A stretch of DNA of 64,000 bases from Pleurostoma richardsiae (Eukaryota; Ascomycota; Sordariomycetes; Calosphaeriales; Pleurostomataceae): the NCBI GenBank assembly GCA_030052745.1, contig JANBVO010000015.1, forward strand, positions 372,001-436,000, written 5' to 3'. Within the stretch, counting starts at the first letter, position 1, and every line of letters begins with the position of its first letter. The notes beneath the pieces are model-generated. The model had not been told where the DNA came from, searched no databases, and saw nothing but the letters and a program-made list of their open reading frames with translations. This document shows, one piece after another, positions 1 through 12,062 of this stretch. Position numbers and translations under genes: made by a program.

Positions 1-245
1 AACAAGAGCAGCGTGAAAAAGAAGCGCGCTACGTTGACACGGGCTTTAAGGCTAACTATCATGTGAACACCAATACTCCTTCATCTCCGAGGTGGCAGAT
101 ACGGCGTTAGTGATGTTTGAGAGAATTCATTGAAGATAGTTCTTCATAACATCTCCCATGACTGACAAGTCTTGCTAGTGGTTTTCTAACGATTTCTACA
201 ACGATGGAGACGCCCTAGCATCTCGTCGTGGTCCTGGGAGCCTCC

Positions 246-1348
246 TCACGTCGAATTCCAGTCAAGTAGGGCTTCATCGCCGAGCTTCTCCTTGACGATG
301 CGCTCGCTGAGCTGCCACAGCGCCTCTCCAAGGTCAGGATCGGAGGCTTGGGATGACTCCTTGCCAGGCCTCCCGGGGTCGTTGAAGTACCAGCCGTTCT
401 GCCCGTTCTCCTCAATCTCCGGAGCGGTCAGGGCCCACAGCGCGCTGTATGAACCCTGCTCCGGATTTCGACCAAAGGCCAACATCGACCAGGTTAGTAG
501 CTTACCGGTCAGGCCGGGGTAGGCGTCTTTCCACTGCTGCTGCATAGCGGTGTTGACCTGTATTTTGCGTGTTGATCAGTAATACGTTCGAGCCATTGCG
601 AAGGCGGAGGCATGGACAAGGAGTTGGGAATGATATGATGGTAGAAGGGATGACCTACGGCTCCGGGATGCACGGATGTGGCAATTATGTTGTCGTTGTT
701 CCCCTTGATGACCTTTCCCGCGAGGCCATACTTGGCCAGGAGGATGAGTGCGAGCTTGGTGCGGGCATATAGCCGAGTGCCGTCCATGTTGGGATCGTTG
801 ATCTCCTCGAGCGAAGCGAAATGGGCATCGGATGGAGCGGCGCGATGGACCTCGCTTGCCTCGAAGACGACTCTCGGCGCGGGTGTGCTGGGTAACTTGC
901 TGGTCTTTCGGAGCAGTGGCCACAGCTGGTTGGTGGCGTAGTACTGGCCAAGATAGTTGACGCCAAAGTGGCGGTCGATGCCATCGGCGTCCTCACCATA
1001 CTGGTTGGTGTTGATGCCGGCTGAGAGCACTAGGAAGTCGAGGCGGTCGAGCGAGTCGCGCAAGCTGCTGAAGACCTCGCGGACCTGCCGGAGGCTACCC
1101 AGGTCGCACTCCTTCCAGTCGACATCAGCGTCGGGTGTCTCCTTCCGGATTGTCTCGATGGCGTCGTTTCCCTGCTCCTCCTTGCGGTTCACCATGATCA
1201 CCTTGGCGCCAGCGTTGGCCAGCGCGCGGCTCACCTCGAAGCCGATGCCCAGTGCTCCGCCGGTCACGATTGCTACGCGGCCATGGAGGTTCTCGGGATG
1301 GACCGGCTTGGGACCGATACCGGTGGTCTTCTGGAGGACCGACTGCAT
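246..1348 (-). CDS. Short-chain dehydrogenase/reductase (retinol dehydrogenase-like)
   Basis: This encodes a 333-residue NAD(P)-dependent SDR oxidoreductase. Exon 1 is 659-1348 and exon 2 is 246-557. A 101-nt intron (558-658, GTAGGT..ACAG) joins them in phase 0 and restores the family sequence PGAVNTAMQQQW across the junction. The cofactor motif TGGALGIG is at residues 29-36, an LSAG (NNAG-like) motif near 109-112, Ser165 in the active-site strand and YARTK with catalytic Tyr194 and Lys198. The arrangement matches the RDH/WWOX-like SDRs common in fungi, which usually run 300-340 residues. There is no signal peptide or transmembrane segment, so a cytosolic enzyme is likely. Reading without splicing adds a non-homologous tail, so the intron model is preferred. 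The substrate cannot be told from sequence. The start is the ATG just before the glycine motif region; 1.5 kb upstream is gene-free. Confidence 0.92.
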
Positions 1349-2865
1349 CGTGGAAAAGAGGCTGGGGTGAATTATACAGTCGGCAAGATGTTAATGTTAA
1401 GGTGGGTATTGGCTCTAGGAGAATGTCTGATCATAGGGACCTAGGCGGTAGGGTCGTGGCGTAGTTAGTGATGGCCGAGGAGATGCCAATGCTGAAGATC
1501 GTTTGGAGTTGAGCATTTTTAAGGCTGTCTGCCGGTGCGTTCATACAAAGTTCTGAATGGTGTCAGCGTGGCGCCGTTATCATGGCATCATAGACTACGA
1601 GATGCTCGTGGGTTACAAACATCGATTCTCGCAATATCACCATGACATCAAGGAACGCGCTGCGCGGCGGTACGTACCTGGACATGGCAACGGCAGCCGG
1701 ACCTTCTTCCCCGCCAATCATACAGTCGGTACCACGGCAGCCACAGCTCTCAGCCACAGCTCTCAGCCACGGCAAGTCCAGAAAAGCAGTGCAGATTGAG
1801 ACTATTTACACCAGGCCATGGTGCAGGTACAAATTTATCTACTGGCATAGAACAGTGGAATCTTTCCCCCAGACAATGACTTCACGGCACGAGTGGCATA
1901 CACCAATTCAACACTTATGAACCTGCATCTACAACTATTTACCTCATAGTAGATGAGGCTGTTATATGGATATCACATTTGAGCACGTATAAGTAACTAA
2001 TGATAGTACCTTGCATGTTAAACGAAGCTTTGACGGTGAGCAGTTCGCAGAGATGGACAAGATGAGACTTATACACAGAATTACTGGGCTATATAGGTAC
2101 TTTTTCTGAACTTTCATCTTCTCTTCTCTTCTCTTCTCCGCTGTGGGACTTACCCGCCGAGAAAGCGCGGGTCGCTATATAGAAGAACAACGGCCAGTAA
2201 CCGCAACACTGATCATTCCCAAAGCAACGCAACCTCGGCGGGGATCACCTCTTAGTAAGCCCATCTACAACGGCTATGTACCGACTCTATCCAAGGACAG
2301 TTACGTTCGCCGGTTTGGACTGGTTGTGGTGAGTCCTCTCCCGCAACGCTCCCAAACAGATGGCTACCAGCACATGGAGAGAACTGTCTGGGGGAAAAGA
2401 GGAACTGACACCTACTCGTTTACACGCCTGAAACTTGAAGAGTGTTTCTTTTCATACGCACAAAACAGATTCAGATGATAATTAATGGAGACCATCAAGT
2501 AGACACTGGAGCCCCTAGTACTTATGCTGCGGAGGTCTTGGCCACAACTAAAGGATTCGCGCCATCACACATTTGCTTGTTTCCACCCCTCTAGCTATGT
2601 TTGTCGCGTTGTCCCCCCAAAAGTCTACCCACCCTCATTGGCTGTGGTCGCGGAGTCGTTACTACCTTTGGACACGCTTTCGAAGCGATGCATCTATCGG
2701 CGGCTAATTGCCTGTGACTGTGGCAAATGCAGCGCGGCTAAAGCAGTCTCGTCAATCATCAACTTGTACCCCCCATAAATGCCTCATCTTATCTAGGACC
2801 TTGATGCTGTTGTGCTACGGCGGCGTCTGCTTCACCACTACTATTTCGCGATACGTTAGGGGGCG
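1349..2865. other. Intergenic, no gene seen
   Basis: There is no coding frame with family character on either strand. A pyrimidine (TCTTC) tract at about 2117-2138 is the only simple-sequence feature. The stretch must hold the promoters of the SDR (leftward) and the TAM methyltransferase (rightward). Confidence 0.6.
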
Positions 2866-4449
2866 ATGGCAACTCCCAGTCAAGTGCATGAGCTCGGCTC
2901 AGACCAAAGCTCCACTCAGCCGTCAGACTTAACACAGACCGACGGTGACCGGGGCTCCACCATTCCGATCCATGAATATCCGAGTGACCTTGAGCCCGGA
3001 ACAGATTCATCGGATGTAAGGCCGCGGAGCAGTTCGTACCGTGATACAAAGTGCTATACCTTTTGTTAACTCACTTCCCAGGTCGGAAGCTCCGATAGCG
3101 ACTCTGCACTGGGCTCCGCTGCGTTGTAGGTGATCCCCACGTGCCAGATGCATTTCTGCAATACGGAGAGTCACTTACAGCTCTACGACTAGAAGCTCGA
3201 CCATGTCTCTGCGGACGAGCATCTATAATTACATTGAAGAGAATGGCAGAACCTATCATGCGTATAACTCCGGCAGTACGCACAGTACACCTTATAGCAC
3301 GTCAAAATAGATGGGACTAATTAATGCCTGCCACCAGAGTACATGCTGCCAAATGATGAGCGGGAACAAGATCGCCTTGGTAGGTAAGCTGAGTCCCACT
3401 ACTTTAAACGGTAGTTTAACCTGCTTCAAGATCTTCAACATCACTCGTTCAAGATCATGCTCGACGGCGCCCTACATCTTGCTCCACTGAGAAACCCTGA
3501 GCGTGTCCTCGATCTAGCAACTGGAACAGGCATCTGGGCTATCGAATTCGGTATGTCCCTCCATCTTCGTCTTCTTGAGCTTCCCTGACGTGTGAATTTG
3601 GCACATCAGCACAGGAATATCCACACGCGCACGTCATCGGCACTGACCTTAGCCCGATCCAACCCGAATAGTAAGTTCTCAGCCTCAGTCCCCTGAACTC
3701 CCGCACGCGGGTTCATATGCTCACTCGCTCTGAGCCTGCCACCCAACTGCAAATTTCAGGTCGATGATGCCGAGGAAGACTGGAGCTTCGGCAGCCCATT
3801 CGACTACATCCACGCACGTGCCATTGTGACCTGCTTCCGCGACAATCGCGCCATGGCGCAGAAGATATTTGACAACCTCGAACCAGGAGGATACTTTGAA
3901 CTCCAGGATCCCTGCCTCCCCGCCGTATCTGACGATGGCTCAATGGACGGTACTGCGCTCGGAGAGTACGTACATGGTCTTTTTGCTTGTCACTGGTCCC
4001 CCGACACAGCCAAGATCTCTACCCCAGAGAGCACGGACATCCGAGGTCGTATTGAGCTTGCTAACATGAACGTAAGATGGAACCGCCTCCTCGTCGAGGC
4101 CATGGCACGTATCGGCCGCGATCTCACCGCGTCGCAGAAGTGGGGCCAGCACCTGCGCGAGGTCGGCTTTGAAGACGTGACGGAGCACCGCATATACTGC
4201 CCGGTCAACTCGTGGCCCAAGGGACAGAAAAACAAGTTACTAGGGGCGCTCTCTCTGCAGAACCTGGATGAGGGCATCGAGTCCATGAGCAAGGCGGCGT
4301 TCGCTCGTATTCTTGGTTGGAGTGGCGAGCGGATTGAGGGATTTCTGGCGGATGTAAGGAAAGATCTGAAAAACAGAAAGATCCACGCGTACGGCGTCAT
4401 GTACTTTGTGTACGGAAGAAAACCGGCTACGCCGCAGGTCCCACGGTAA
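2866..4449 (+). CDS. TAM-domain (LaeA-like) SAM-dependent methyltransferase
   Basis: This is a 371-residue class I methyltransferase of the fungal TAM/LaeA-like family. Eight exons: 2866-3015, 3082-3125, 3181-3275, 3338-3379, 3431-3550, 3610-3670, 3735-3965, 4077-4449; all phases close. The N-terminal 80 residues are acidic and Ser-rich, followed by the family signature IYNYIEENGRTYHAY and YMLPNDERE. The SAM-binding motif I is DLATGTGIWAIEF at about 138-150, then IGTDLSPIQP and the VDDAEEDW motif. The C-terminus has the typical KIHAYGVMYFVYGRKP ending. The last intron (3966-4076, 111 nt) has a CTAAC branch site, is a multiple of three and lacks stops, so its retention would insert 37 residues; the spliced join GTALGEWNRLLVEA matches the family. 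The donor of intron 3 (GTACGC) is weak. Such proteins are widespread and mostly uncharacterised; LaeA-type global regulation is possible but not shown. Confidence 0.9.
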
Positions 4450-5444
4450 AGTATCAAAGACATGACAGAATTGGAGCAGACTCCTAGTAGCTACCCGTAA
4501 AGATGGATTGATTCAGGACAGGCGTAGGGCCTTGCACGACTACTCTCTGCGCAAAAATTAGCCTCTCATCGTTATGATACCCCCGTATCCTTACCAACAT
4601 GCGATTCATAAGTTTTGTTGGTGAGAGATTCCGTGGACCTGACGTTTCTTTCGGCTCTCTTGAATGGTCGAGTATCAAGGGCAAGCCGCTAGCACCCGAG
4701 ATTTCGCCAACCAATTCCGTCAAATGCACAGCAGTTCGCAATATCTCCCGTAGTAAACCCCTTTGTCGGGGCCTGGACCTGCCTATCCGGTAGGCATCAA
4801 CTAGAGTCTCGCCATTCGTGACTGACTTGAGAATAGAACAAATGCCGAGGTATATAGCACTTGTTAAGCCTGGAAAAGGTTAAGTTCCACGGTAGTTACT
4901 TCCTCGATCAACCCTTCAAATCTTGGTCGCTTCGACCACCACCTTTTCATGACAAATCTTTAGACAGTATATCACAGAAACATTTGCCGTGATCTACTGA
5001 TAAGCACACCCTCGCCCAGTCTCATGGTTCTTGCTATACGTCGGAAGATGAAGCTCAATGGGATGCGATTAGCCTATACCAAGCCAGCCCTGTAGAGGCC
5101 AGGGGATTGGTCGATCTTCTAATGTGTCCCTGCAATGACTCCTTGAATGATTGATTGCCTTAGATGATTTCCACCGCCTGACCTCCTAAGTAATACCGGC
5201 ATGTCAGTTTCAGGAGGAGTGAGGACAATCGCGTTTACTGAATTAGATACAATCCACGGTCCCTGCAGTCTACATGGATCACAGGTAAATGAATAACGGT
5301 CGGCAAGTTCTCAAAACATGGGGAAGTCTAATCATATAATAGTAGTCAGGGAATCTTGCCCTTTGAGCAAGAGTGCGCTCTTGGTCTTGCACAGCTCGGT
5401 CTCCGCGACCGCTAGAACAGAGCACCGACTCGCATCGTGTCGAG
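4450..5444. other. Intergenic, no gene seen
   Basis: I find no convincing frame or RNA gene. It contains the 3' region of the methyltransferase and the promoter of the DUF1996 gene. Confidence 0.6.
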
Positions 5445-6614
5445 ATGAAGTGGCTTCCTCTCGCTTCAGCGCTCGTCGCGCCCTCGCAGGCAGCGCTTCG
5501 ATTCGGTTGCGCAACTCTGAGCATCCAGCGTCTTGATCCGCTCGTCGAACCGGGCAAAATTCCTTCAGCTCATCTCCACCAGATTGTGGGCGGCAATGTC
5601 TTCAACGCATCTATGTCGGGCGACATCGGCGCCCAGGGTTCCTGCACAACTTGCACCTTCTCTGAAGACTTCTCTAACTACTGGACCGCTGTCATGTTCT
5701 TCAAGCATCCGACCAACGGCACGTATAAGCGTGTGCCGATCATGGAGAACGATGCCTTGCCTGCCGGCATAGGTGGTGGAATGACCATATACTACACACA
5801 AAAGGACTTCAACTCCAATGGCAACCAAAAGATCACAGCCTTCAAGCCAGTAAGTATCCCCGGATCATGAGAATATCAAGAGGTTAACAGATTCAGGGCT
5901 TCCGTATGACAGTTGGCTCGCCCACGACTGAGACGCTGGACGGGGCAAAAGGACATCCAGGTCTCCGCTTCGTCTGCCTAGACAATAAGGACACGAGATT
6001 CCCTGAGCTTCCCGACTTCCCTACAAAACCCTGCAAGGGTGGCATTATGACTGTACACCACTTTCCCGCGTTAGTGAAACCTCTCTCATACCTGCATATG
6101 CTTGAGCTGACTACGGCTAGATGCTGGGATGGCAAGAACCTCGACAGCCCCGATCACCAGTCTCACATGTACAACACAGAAGGGGAGGCGTTCACAAACG
6201 GTGGGCCCTGCCCGTCCACTCATCCCTTCCGCATGCCACAGCTTGCCTATGAGACCCTGTGGGATACAACCCAGTTCAGCAATATGTGGCCGAAGGATGG
6301 CTCGAATCCCTTCGTCTTGAGCTTCAACGACAATTTGGGCTACGGCACCCACGCCGATTATGTCTTTGGCTGGAAGGACGACTCGCTTCAGAAGGCCATG
6401 GACTCCTCCTGTATGTTCCAGGGCTGTGAGAACGGTAACCCACTCAAGTCGCAGGGCGTAGCCCAGATGAACAAGTGCGCCGTCAAGGCCTTCGTCAATG
6501 AGGACATCGATGGGTGTAAGTTGCTGTTGCCGTACTGAGTGGTCGTAAGTTAACACCTGTGTAATAGGGCTGCATCAACTTCCAGGGTATCCCATGACGG
6601 GCATGAAGGACTAA
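5445..6614 (+). CDS. Secreted DUF1996 protein
   Basis: This is a 339-residue protein of the DUF1996 family, secreted fungal proteins of unknown activity. Exons are 5445-5849, 5897-6069, 6121-6515 and 6568-6614. The ATG at 5445 gives a clear signal peptide (MKWLPLASALVAPSQAA, about residues 1-17); upstream in-frame codons would bury it. Family marks are LRFGCATLSIQRLDPLVEPG right after the signal, HLHQIVGG, CTTCTFSEDFSNYW, YY, GFRM, GGIMTVHHFPACWDGKNLDSPDHQSHM and the DGWLHQLPG ending. The second intron (51 nt, donor GTTAGT) is stop-free and a multiple of three. The last donor was placed at GTAAGT (6516) because it creates the conserved Trp. There is no C-terminal WSC domain, which some relatives carry. 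The invariant His pairs suggest a metal or catalytic site, but no reaction is known. Confidence 0.92.
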
Positions 6615-6941
6615 GCTGAGCAGGAAGGGTGTTCGATAGCAGTATGAGCTAGGAGGGTCAGGTTGCTTCATTGGGACTTTGAATTCATACACTTCGCCTC
6701 TGCCTGTTTATTCGTCTGTCTCATCGATATCTTTAAGCAGGGTGGCAGCTCTTTGGCGCCATCTCAAGCAAGCACAACATGTGGCTTCTTGAGTCGACCC
6801 AATATACATGATTCCACATCGACATGACCGTCCGCCCTCACTGTCCATCATACCTTTCCAAGCTTGTAGGCCAAATGAGTGGGGCCGGCAAACAGAGACT
6901 TCCCTCCGCTAACGTTACTTCGGGATCACCCGATGCCTACC
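6615..6941. other. Convergent 3' intergenic
   Basis: About 330 bp lie between the ends of two convergent genes. I see no gene here. Confidence 0.6.
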
Positions 6942-9409
6942 TTACCAGCTGGTCGGGCCAAAGGTCTCACCGGGCGCCAGAGTCCTGACGATGGCCGTGT
7001 CCTGGTAGTCCATGGTGTTGAGGGCCTTGTTGGCGCCCCACCACGAGGTCATGTCGGTGTTCGTCAGGCTGAGCGTGAAGAAGATGAGGATGGTGCTCAG
7101 CGCGAGGCCGACGTCGAGGCCGGCGGACGTGACATAGTTGTACTGCATCCACCAGCCGCGCCATCTGTTGCGGATCAGCTTGTTGAAGGCGAATCCGACG
7201 ACGCCCCAGCTGAGGTAGTTGAGGGCCGTGGCGGGCGGGATCATTCCGGCGCCGCCGAAGATGATGGGGAAGCAGATGTACTTCCAGAAGGAGCGCGGGT
7301 AGCGCCGGGCCAGGAACCAGCTGATGAAGGGACAGATGGCTCCGATGAGGAAGAACCAGAGCATGGAGGAGTAGATAGCTCCGATACCGAAGATCCTCTG
7401 CGGGCCGATCAGGCCCCAGATGACGCTGGCATTGAAGTAGACTCTACCACCGGGGCAGGTGAAGTGGTTGGACTGGTCCGAGTCGCAGATGCCGTCGATT
7501 GCGCCGAAGGCCCAGTTCATGACGGCGATCTGTACGACGGAACTCCAGATGGTCGAGATGACCTGGCCCATGAAGACCGTCCTTGGCGGCACCTTCATGT
7601 ACTGTGCCATCTTGAGATCGGAGGTGAAAGCCAGGCCCTGGTACAGCGCCATGTAGCCGTACGCCTTGAAGAGCATCATGGCCAGGGGCTTTCCAGGCTG
7701 CATATAACCGATGATGAACTCCGTCACGACGTTCAGGCCGATGGCGACGTTGGTCGAGCCTTGGATCAGTCCAATCGGAAGGAAGAACACCAAGGCGATG
7801 AGCATACTGATGATGTATGCCCACCAGGTCAGGTGAGAGTCGTACCCGACCACGGTGCCCATCGCCATACCGAAGATTGCGAGGAACAGCGCGCCGTACC
7901 ACCAGATTGGCACAGCCCGGTACTTGGCGTAAAGCCTCGTGTGGACGTCTTCCTCCTCACGGCCAACGGAAGTCCAGCGGATCCAGATATCTCTACCGTT
8001 ATAGAGAGCCGAGTGCACGATCAGCGCTGTGATGCTGGCAAAGGACACACCATAAGTGAGAGTGAAGGTCGTAGATAGAAACAGGGGGCTGTAGGCCTTG
8101 TAGGCGGCCATATCTAGTTCGTACTCAGAGTTGATAATGCGGCTGACGTTGTAAACCTGCGCCGTGTTATCGTAGCTGTTTGAGTCGCTGATAGGCAAGT
8201 ACAGGTTCCAGAAGCTATTAGAGTAGTGGACGCCAATGGTGGTGATGACGAAGAAGACGACGACACCGATCAAGGTATTGCTGACGGCAAACCATGGGAA
8301 GATGAGCGGGGACGTGGTGTAGCCACTGATTTGTGTCCAGTCGAAGGTGATAGGGATGAGGGAGACACCCGTCCAGCCGCCAAAGAGCTGGTTGATGACG
8401 GGGCTCTGGGGCTTGATCCAGGTGACAAAAGCGAAGACGCTCAGGAATGGGGCGATGTAGCCTGGGAACCAGTACCAGCAGAAGGAACACAAGAGAACGA
8501 TACTAAACCACTTGTATCGGCCGATAATCCACCCGTTCGTTTTTGCCGGATCAGACTTGGAGTGGTCATGCAGGGCGTAGAAGAGTGTAGTGTTGATGAG
8601 GGTCGACGGCCAGATCATAGCAGCGGGGTCCACCAGGAACTTGCGGAACAGGCCAGCCATGCCGAAGCCGCACATGGAGATGGTGAAGGTGATGAGGAGC
8701 TCCCAACCCCAGCCCCAGTTCTGCTTGTAGTAAGCGACCTGGGCCAGGATGATATCCGTGGAATACGCGGCACCACCACCGAAAGTGACTACGTAGGGAT
8801 ACAGTTAGCACCAAAATAGGCAAACGGCAGTGTGGTAGCTGGCTCACCGTTAGCCATGATGACGACAAGGCAGTGCTCCTTGATGTTCCAGGGGCCGGGG
8901 TTCAGGTTCCAGCGAATGCCGAAAGTCTTGAACTCGCGGTCGGGCAGAAACTTGGACCACAAGATCCCGACGGGATGGCACAGCAGCTGGGCGACGTAGG
9001 TGGTGATGATGATGGACGGCGCTCTCATAGAGAAGAGCATGTTGAGAGCCGAGCCGATGGTTGCAAAAACCATGCCGATGACCCAGGCACGGATGGTGTT
9101 GGCGGGTAAATCATCGTCGTAGTTGCGGACGGCTGCACGAACCTCGGGGTACGGCGAGTTCTCCATGAGCTCCGCTGCGACGGCAACCTTTGCGTCCGGG
9201 CTGCCGCCCTGGAGGGCGTCGGCGACCTCGTCGACGAAGTCATCGGGAAGGTTTGGGTCGAAGAGGTGCTGCTTCTTGATGTTCTCGAGGTGCTCCTGTG
9301 CCTCGGTGTCTGAGGTGATGTGGACCTGGCCGGTCTCCGCAACGGGCGCGACTCCGGCGCCGGCCGTCTTCTCGCCATCATAGACCCTGTCTTGTTGGAT
9401 AGGGGCCAT
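6942..9409 (-). CDS. OPT-family oligopeptide transporter (ISP4-like)
   Basis: This is an 802-residue proton-coupled oligopeptide transporter of the plasma membrane. Exon 1 is 8848-9409 and exon 2 is 6942-8788; the 59-nt intron (donor GTGAGC) joins VIMAN to VTFGGGAAYSTDI. After a soluble acidic N-terminus of about 125 residues comes the first membrane span (AWVIGMVFATIGSALNMLF) and the OPT signature NPGPWNIKEH. A KVPPR motif of the KIPPR type lies in the middle, and many hydrophobic segments follow, consistent with the 14-16 spans of the family. The chosen ATG (9409) follows a stretch without family similarity; an upstream non-ATG extension is not needed. Transported substrates in relatives include tetra- and pentapeptides, glutathione or siderophore-like compounds; sequence alone does not choose. 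The very long open frame on the opposite strand is a codon-bias shadow. Confidence 0.95.
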
Positions 9410-9604
9410 GTTGAGTGAGCCTTGGTGGAAGAGACAAGACGTACTCAGTGCGATGTGATGTGACGTGCTGAGTGCAACGAGGACCACCCCAGACCCAGGA
9501 GAGCTGAGCGCTCAATATATAGGTGTACGTTTCCCTCATCTGATCGGCCAGCTATCGCCCTATCGCCCTGTCCCTCCGGATCGACCTCCTCGCCTTCATT
9601 TCCT

Positions 9605-9620
9605 CCCCCCCCCCCCCCCC
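9605..9620. repeat. Poly-C tract in the OPT promoter
   Basis: There are sixteen consecutive C on the plus strand, followed after two bases by seven more. The tract lies about 200 bp upstream of the OPT transporter start, so the coding strand reads as a long G run. Length polymorphism or a G-quadruplex is possible. Confidence 0.85.
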
Positions 9621-11741
9621 TGTCCCCCCCTTCCAGCCCTCCAGCACCCTCTGATTTTCCTATTTGGGTCGCACTCTCGGCCGCGATGATAGGTCCGGGT
9701 GGCTTGTGGAGTGCCAGAAGCAGCTTCTCGAAGCGGACTAGACGGGATGGGGCCCTCGCATTCCCGACCAACAACCGGCCAAGCTTTGTGGGGTAGCTGT
9801 TTCCCACCTGCTGGACTGATCTTAGCGGCCGGCCTCAGTGGTGCCGGCGACGCGACGACGCCGCCCGATCCTGCCAAGCCGGGCCCCCATTCCCAGACGA
9901 CGACGTGCCAAGATGTTGCTTCCCCGGACGCCAAGGCGGGCAGGGCCCGTGTCTTTGCTCAGGTCGTCGTTCTGGCGAACACGGGCTTTGCGACAAGCTG
10001 CTGCAACAAATTGCCGAACACTGTTCACTTTAATTTGGCAAAGGTTAGCGAGGGTTGCATCATATGGTGAGACCATGCGTCTCTGTGCACAGTCTGGACA
10101 GGGTAATTGCGTCGCGCGGGCGGGGGCGACTGATTCGTTGGCCGGTGCCCTCGACGTTGCAGTGCAAAAGCGACCAGATCGCGAAGCAGAGGGGGCTTGT
10201 GGGTCGCTGCGTGCCTATCTATCCGAGACACTGTCCGTGATCTCTGCCCTCCTTATCTCTGCACCCCCCGTCACCACACCATTCTTGCCCAGTCGGGCGA
10301 GATCGAGTCTGTTGTCGGCGTCATATCAGCACGGTCACGCCAGTGGCGCACCTTCGGAATCAAGATCGACAAGCGACGGCGTCGTGAGGCTCCGTCACTC
10401 CGTTGTGCTCGACAGCGCCAACGACGCCAGCAATATCGCAACCGAGGAGCGTGACTATCAGGGTAAGTACTCCGTGGGTTGGTAGGTACGCATGTACCCC
10501 GGAAAAGCGGCAGGGTTCACAGAACGTCGATAGCTCGTTTGGCCGGCATCACCGTCGGGCACCATCACTATCAAGTGATGCTTCGGATACTCGTTGGTCC
10601 CGTGGTGACGCAAATCAGCTGTATAACAGGCTCTTATCCAGTCGTTGAGCTGAGCTTTGTCGCCTCTCAGCTGGGTACCTGCCCGATACGGCGTAGAGAT
10701 GTTTAAGGGGCCGCAAGCCATGGCTGCTTCTGTCCCCTAAGTGGCCGCAACGGCAGATAACTATTAATAGGACGAATAAATGCGAGCTGTAGGGCCGTTC
10801 CATGCGCAATGCGGAAGCTTCTATACAATTAGGATAATCGAATCATCCAAGTTGCATAATATGCTTGCCACTTTCCTACTAGTTTGAATTGCCAATGTAG
10901 TCTGGAGAGTCATCAGCCCGTTATCATTGGGCTGGTTCGTTCACGCACTGGTCGTCTCACAGCTTGATTGGCGGGATTATATGTAGAGGAGGCGATACAC
11001 GCTGATAAGAGTTGGATGAGGATATGCGAATAGAGCAGCCCTGCACCATATAGTAGGGACTACCTTTTTGCGTATGGGCAAAATGTTGATCCTGGATCAA
11101 CATCAATTCGTACCCTCAGCTCAGGTTTTCCTTTATCTCGTAGGAGTCCTGTGCCGCATGCGCCTCTTCCTGAGCATTAGTCCGTGACCACACAGCGTAT
11201 CTTGTCCATCTGGGATTCAATCGCGTACAAGCGTGTGGGGATATTGCGTGGAGGAATCTCGATCACAACTTCGGTCTCTTCACGTCTTCATAGTACTCAG
11301 GATGGTCACGAGAGGATTGGCGGCGCATAAGGCCGGCGGCAGCAGTGAAGATGTTATGATTTGTGCCGAGGTGAAGGTTGCTAACGCGCACCTGGTTCCC
11401 GTCGACTCCCAGTGCTCCAGCAAATGTGCTGAGGACGTAAAGATGTAAGGGCCAAGTCACGTCCGGCGGCCTAGGAGCACCATCCTGCGTTCGCGCTCAG
11501 CGGCGGTTACATTGCCTCTCCCACTTCAGTCTTAGGCCATCTTTCCGACTCCGGTGTTCGCAAGCAATCTCGGAGGGTACAATAGGTGAACCTTGAGCGC
11601 ACTCTCTAGCCGATCTAGTAATGGTTCCAATTTCATAGACGCCCGCTGTCGACACTGCAAAGGCTCGAAACCCGGAGTTTCTATCATGCATCCGTTCCTC
11701 TTCGCCGTAGCGTAGCATCCAATCCACTCGTGGCATCCATC
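9621..11741. other. Intergenic, no gene supported
   Basis: Several frames are open for 60 to 215 codons (for example 9838-10485 plus), but they are Arg/Ala/Pro-rich with no motif, splice pattern or signal. I see nothing I can call here. Confidence 0.55.
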
Positions 11742-12062
11742 TCAGCGCCCCTCTGTGACACCGGCACCTGTCCCCGAACCGGGAACGCCTCCGGTGGGGG
11801 CGTACTCGACCTTGGGGTCGAGGGCGTTGAGGACCTGCGACTTGTGCGGGCCCTGTGCTGAGCCGTCCCCGGAGCCGGCGACGCCGGGGCCGTAGCCAGA
11901 GGAGGAGGTGCCACTCTTGGTGTTAACACTCGGGTCTAGCTTGTTGAGTAGATCGTACTTGTGGGGGCCTTTGGTCGTTGGAGCAGGCCCGGTCGAGTCG
12001 GTCGAGCCGCCGCCAGCGGAGACAGGGGCGTTGATGGGAGTGTTCTTGGTGACGCCGGACAT
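11742..12062 (-). CDS. Small protein with two GPHK..LNxLDP repeats
   Basis: This is a 106-residue Gly/Ser/Thr/Pro-rich soluble protein without signal peptide or membrane span. It carries two copies of a 15-residue motif, GPHKYDLLNKLDPSV (32-46) and GPHKSQVLNALDPKV (71-85), 39 residues apart and separated by glycine-rich linkers. Similar HGPH..N..DPRVD motifs occur in small abundant Pezizomycotina proteins, often stress- or conidiation-linked, so this is probably one of that group; function is unknown. The ATG at 12062 was chosen because the motif-bearing, low-complexity composition begins there; upstream codons in the same frame have a different composition. I assume a single exon. The gene stands alone between two gene-poor stretches. 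Confidence 0.75.
   Translation of the reverse strand: MSGVTKNTPINAPVSAGGGSTDSTGPAPTTKGPHKYDLLNKLDPSVNTKSGTSSSGYGPGVAGSGDGSAQGPHKSQVLNALDPKVEYAPTGGVPGSGTGAGVTEGR

Noticed and set aside
6879-8078. 399-codon plus-strand open frame
   Set aside because: It is exactly antisense to exon 2 of the OPT transporter and consists of Asp/Gly/Val/His-rich sequence produced by the codon bias of the real gene.
9838-10485. 215-codon plus-strand frame in an intergenic region
   Set aside because: Arg/Pro/Ala-rich with no motif, no signal and no splice pattern; typical of GC-rich noncoding DNA.
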